64,000 nucleotides of DNA from assembly GCF_003944705.1 (NCBI RefSeq), contig NZ_RWIS01000009.1, forward strand, positions 1 to 64,000. The letters run 5' to 3'. The notes under the pieces are model-generated. The model was given only the letters and a program-made list of their open reading frames with translations. It made no database searches and was not told the DNA's origin. This document shows, piece by piece, positions 63,597 through 64,000 of the stretch. Both the position numbers and the translations under genes were made by a program. This stretch comes from Hymenobacter metallilatus (GTDB lineage Bacteria; Bacteroidota; Bacteroidia; Cytophagales; Hymenobacteraceae). Every line of letters starts with the position of its first letter. The stretch's first letter is position 1.

Positions 63597-64000
63597 ATGG
63601 CCACCTCCCTTCCCGACCCTCCCCAGCTCACCCGCGAGCAGGTGCTCCGCGCCCTGCGCCACCTCGATAAGGAAGGGCCACGTATGCCACTAAGTACCGT
63701 GTATGACCTGGTATACCGGGGGAAGCGCTACGCTCCCCGGGCCGTGGCACAGCTGGCGTACCGCTTGGCGCTGGGTCAGCCTGCTGCAACTTGGCCCCTG
63801 CCCGCCGGGGCGCCCACCAACCAGGTGCTGGAACACCTCGATTTTACCATCACCACCAAGCGTCCCACCCTGGCCAGTTCCCCGGTTCTGGATGGGGAAG
63901 TAGCTGCCCAGGATGCCATGCAGGAGTTGTACACCGGTTCCGCGCGGGCCGCTACGGCCGCTCGTGCTCCGGCCGCTGCTCTGGCGCCGCCGGCCGTGCA
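63597..64000 (+). CDS. N-terminal part of a probable McrB/ScoMcrA-like restriction protein
   Basis: A partial frame (134 codons), cut by the window end. Residues 12-90 have the pattern of the ScoMcrA-type N-terminal head domain: LTREQVLRALRHLDKEG, then STVYDLVYRGKRYAPRAVAQLAY and NQVLEHLDFTI. In such proteins this domain is followed by an AAA+ GTPase (McrB) or an HNH nuclease. After residue 90 the sequence turns into an Ala-rich linker. A type IV restriction or other defence gene is likely, but the catalytic part lies outside the window. Confidence 0.55.
   Translation, partial: MATSLPDPPQLTREQVLRALRHLDKEGPRMPLSTVYDLVYRGKRYAPRAVAQLAYRLALGQPAATWPLPAGAPTNQVLEHLDFTITTKRPTLASSPVLDGEVAAQDAMQELYTGSARAATAARAPAAALAPPAV

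Overview
The window looks like chromosomal DNA of a GC-rich Bacteroidota bacterium, most probably Hymenobacter or a close relative in the Hymenobacteraceae. The basis is type IX secretion (T9SS) C-terminal sorting domains, a BlaI/M56-BlaR pair whose sensor ends in a TonB_C domain, a FadL-type porin next to a GDSL lipoprotein, HME-RND and DHA2 efflux operons typical of Cytophagales, and intergenic palindromes of the type common in that genus. About 50 protein genes are supported. I saw no rRNA, tRNA, CRISPR array, transposase or integrase.

Layout. 0.1-10.3 kb: FadL porin and GDSL lipoprotein, cyanophycinase, MgtE, a lipoprotein, the ribosome-rescue factor ArfB, a small membrane protein, an M13 metallopeptidase and an NTF2-like protein. 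10.3-20.9 kb: a divergent NmrA-type reductase/HxlR regulator pair with a clear operator, a head-GIN adhesin, a three-PA14 secreted protein, a two-component system with a PepSY-like protein, and a TlpA thioredoxin. 20.9-27.5 kb: a reactive-sulfur locus with an ArsR regulator, a TauE exporter, an MBL-rhodanese fusion, a rhodanese, two YeeE/YedE half-transporters, a 46-residue membrane protein and an MFS carrier. Three identically spaced dyads lie upstream of tlpA, arsR and tauE. 27.7-33.6 kb: a CusCBA-like heavy-metal RND operon. 34-47 kb: FabH, a T9SS metalloprotease, beta-barrel proteins, a DUF72 protein, RlpA, a penicillin acylase, a protein made of four TonB_C domains and an alpha/beta hydrolase. 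47-53 kb: BlaI/BlaR and two paralogous lipoproteins around an antisense gene. 53-60.6 kb: a TolC-USP-EmrA-EmrB efflux operon with a divergent sigma-54 activator and a candidate -24/-12 promoter. 60.9-64 kb: an M1 aminopeptidase and the 5' end of a probable McrB/ScoMcrA-type restriction gene.

The most unusual signal is in the spacers. Several families of word-like inverted repeats sit directly at stop codons or between operon genes. One pair (GGTGAAATTGTGAA type) brackets a lone four-helix-bundle (S23/IVP-like) gene placed in reverse orientation inside the EmrA-EmrB operon. Shorter gene-less or terminator-bearing copies with related ends lie at 30.4 and 53.0 kb. This arrangement resembles a small mobile element with derivative copies and is the best candidate here for an undescribed system. 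The shared operator of the sulfur locus, where the repressor has a CX3C pair instead of the usual sensing cysteines, is the second.
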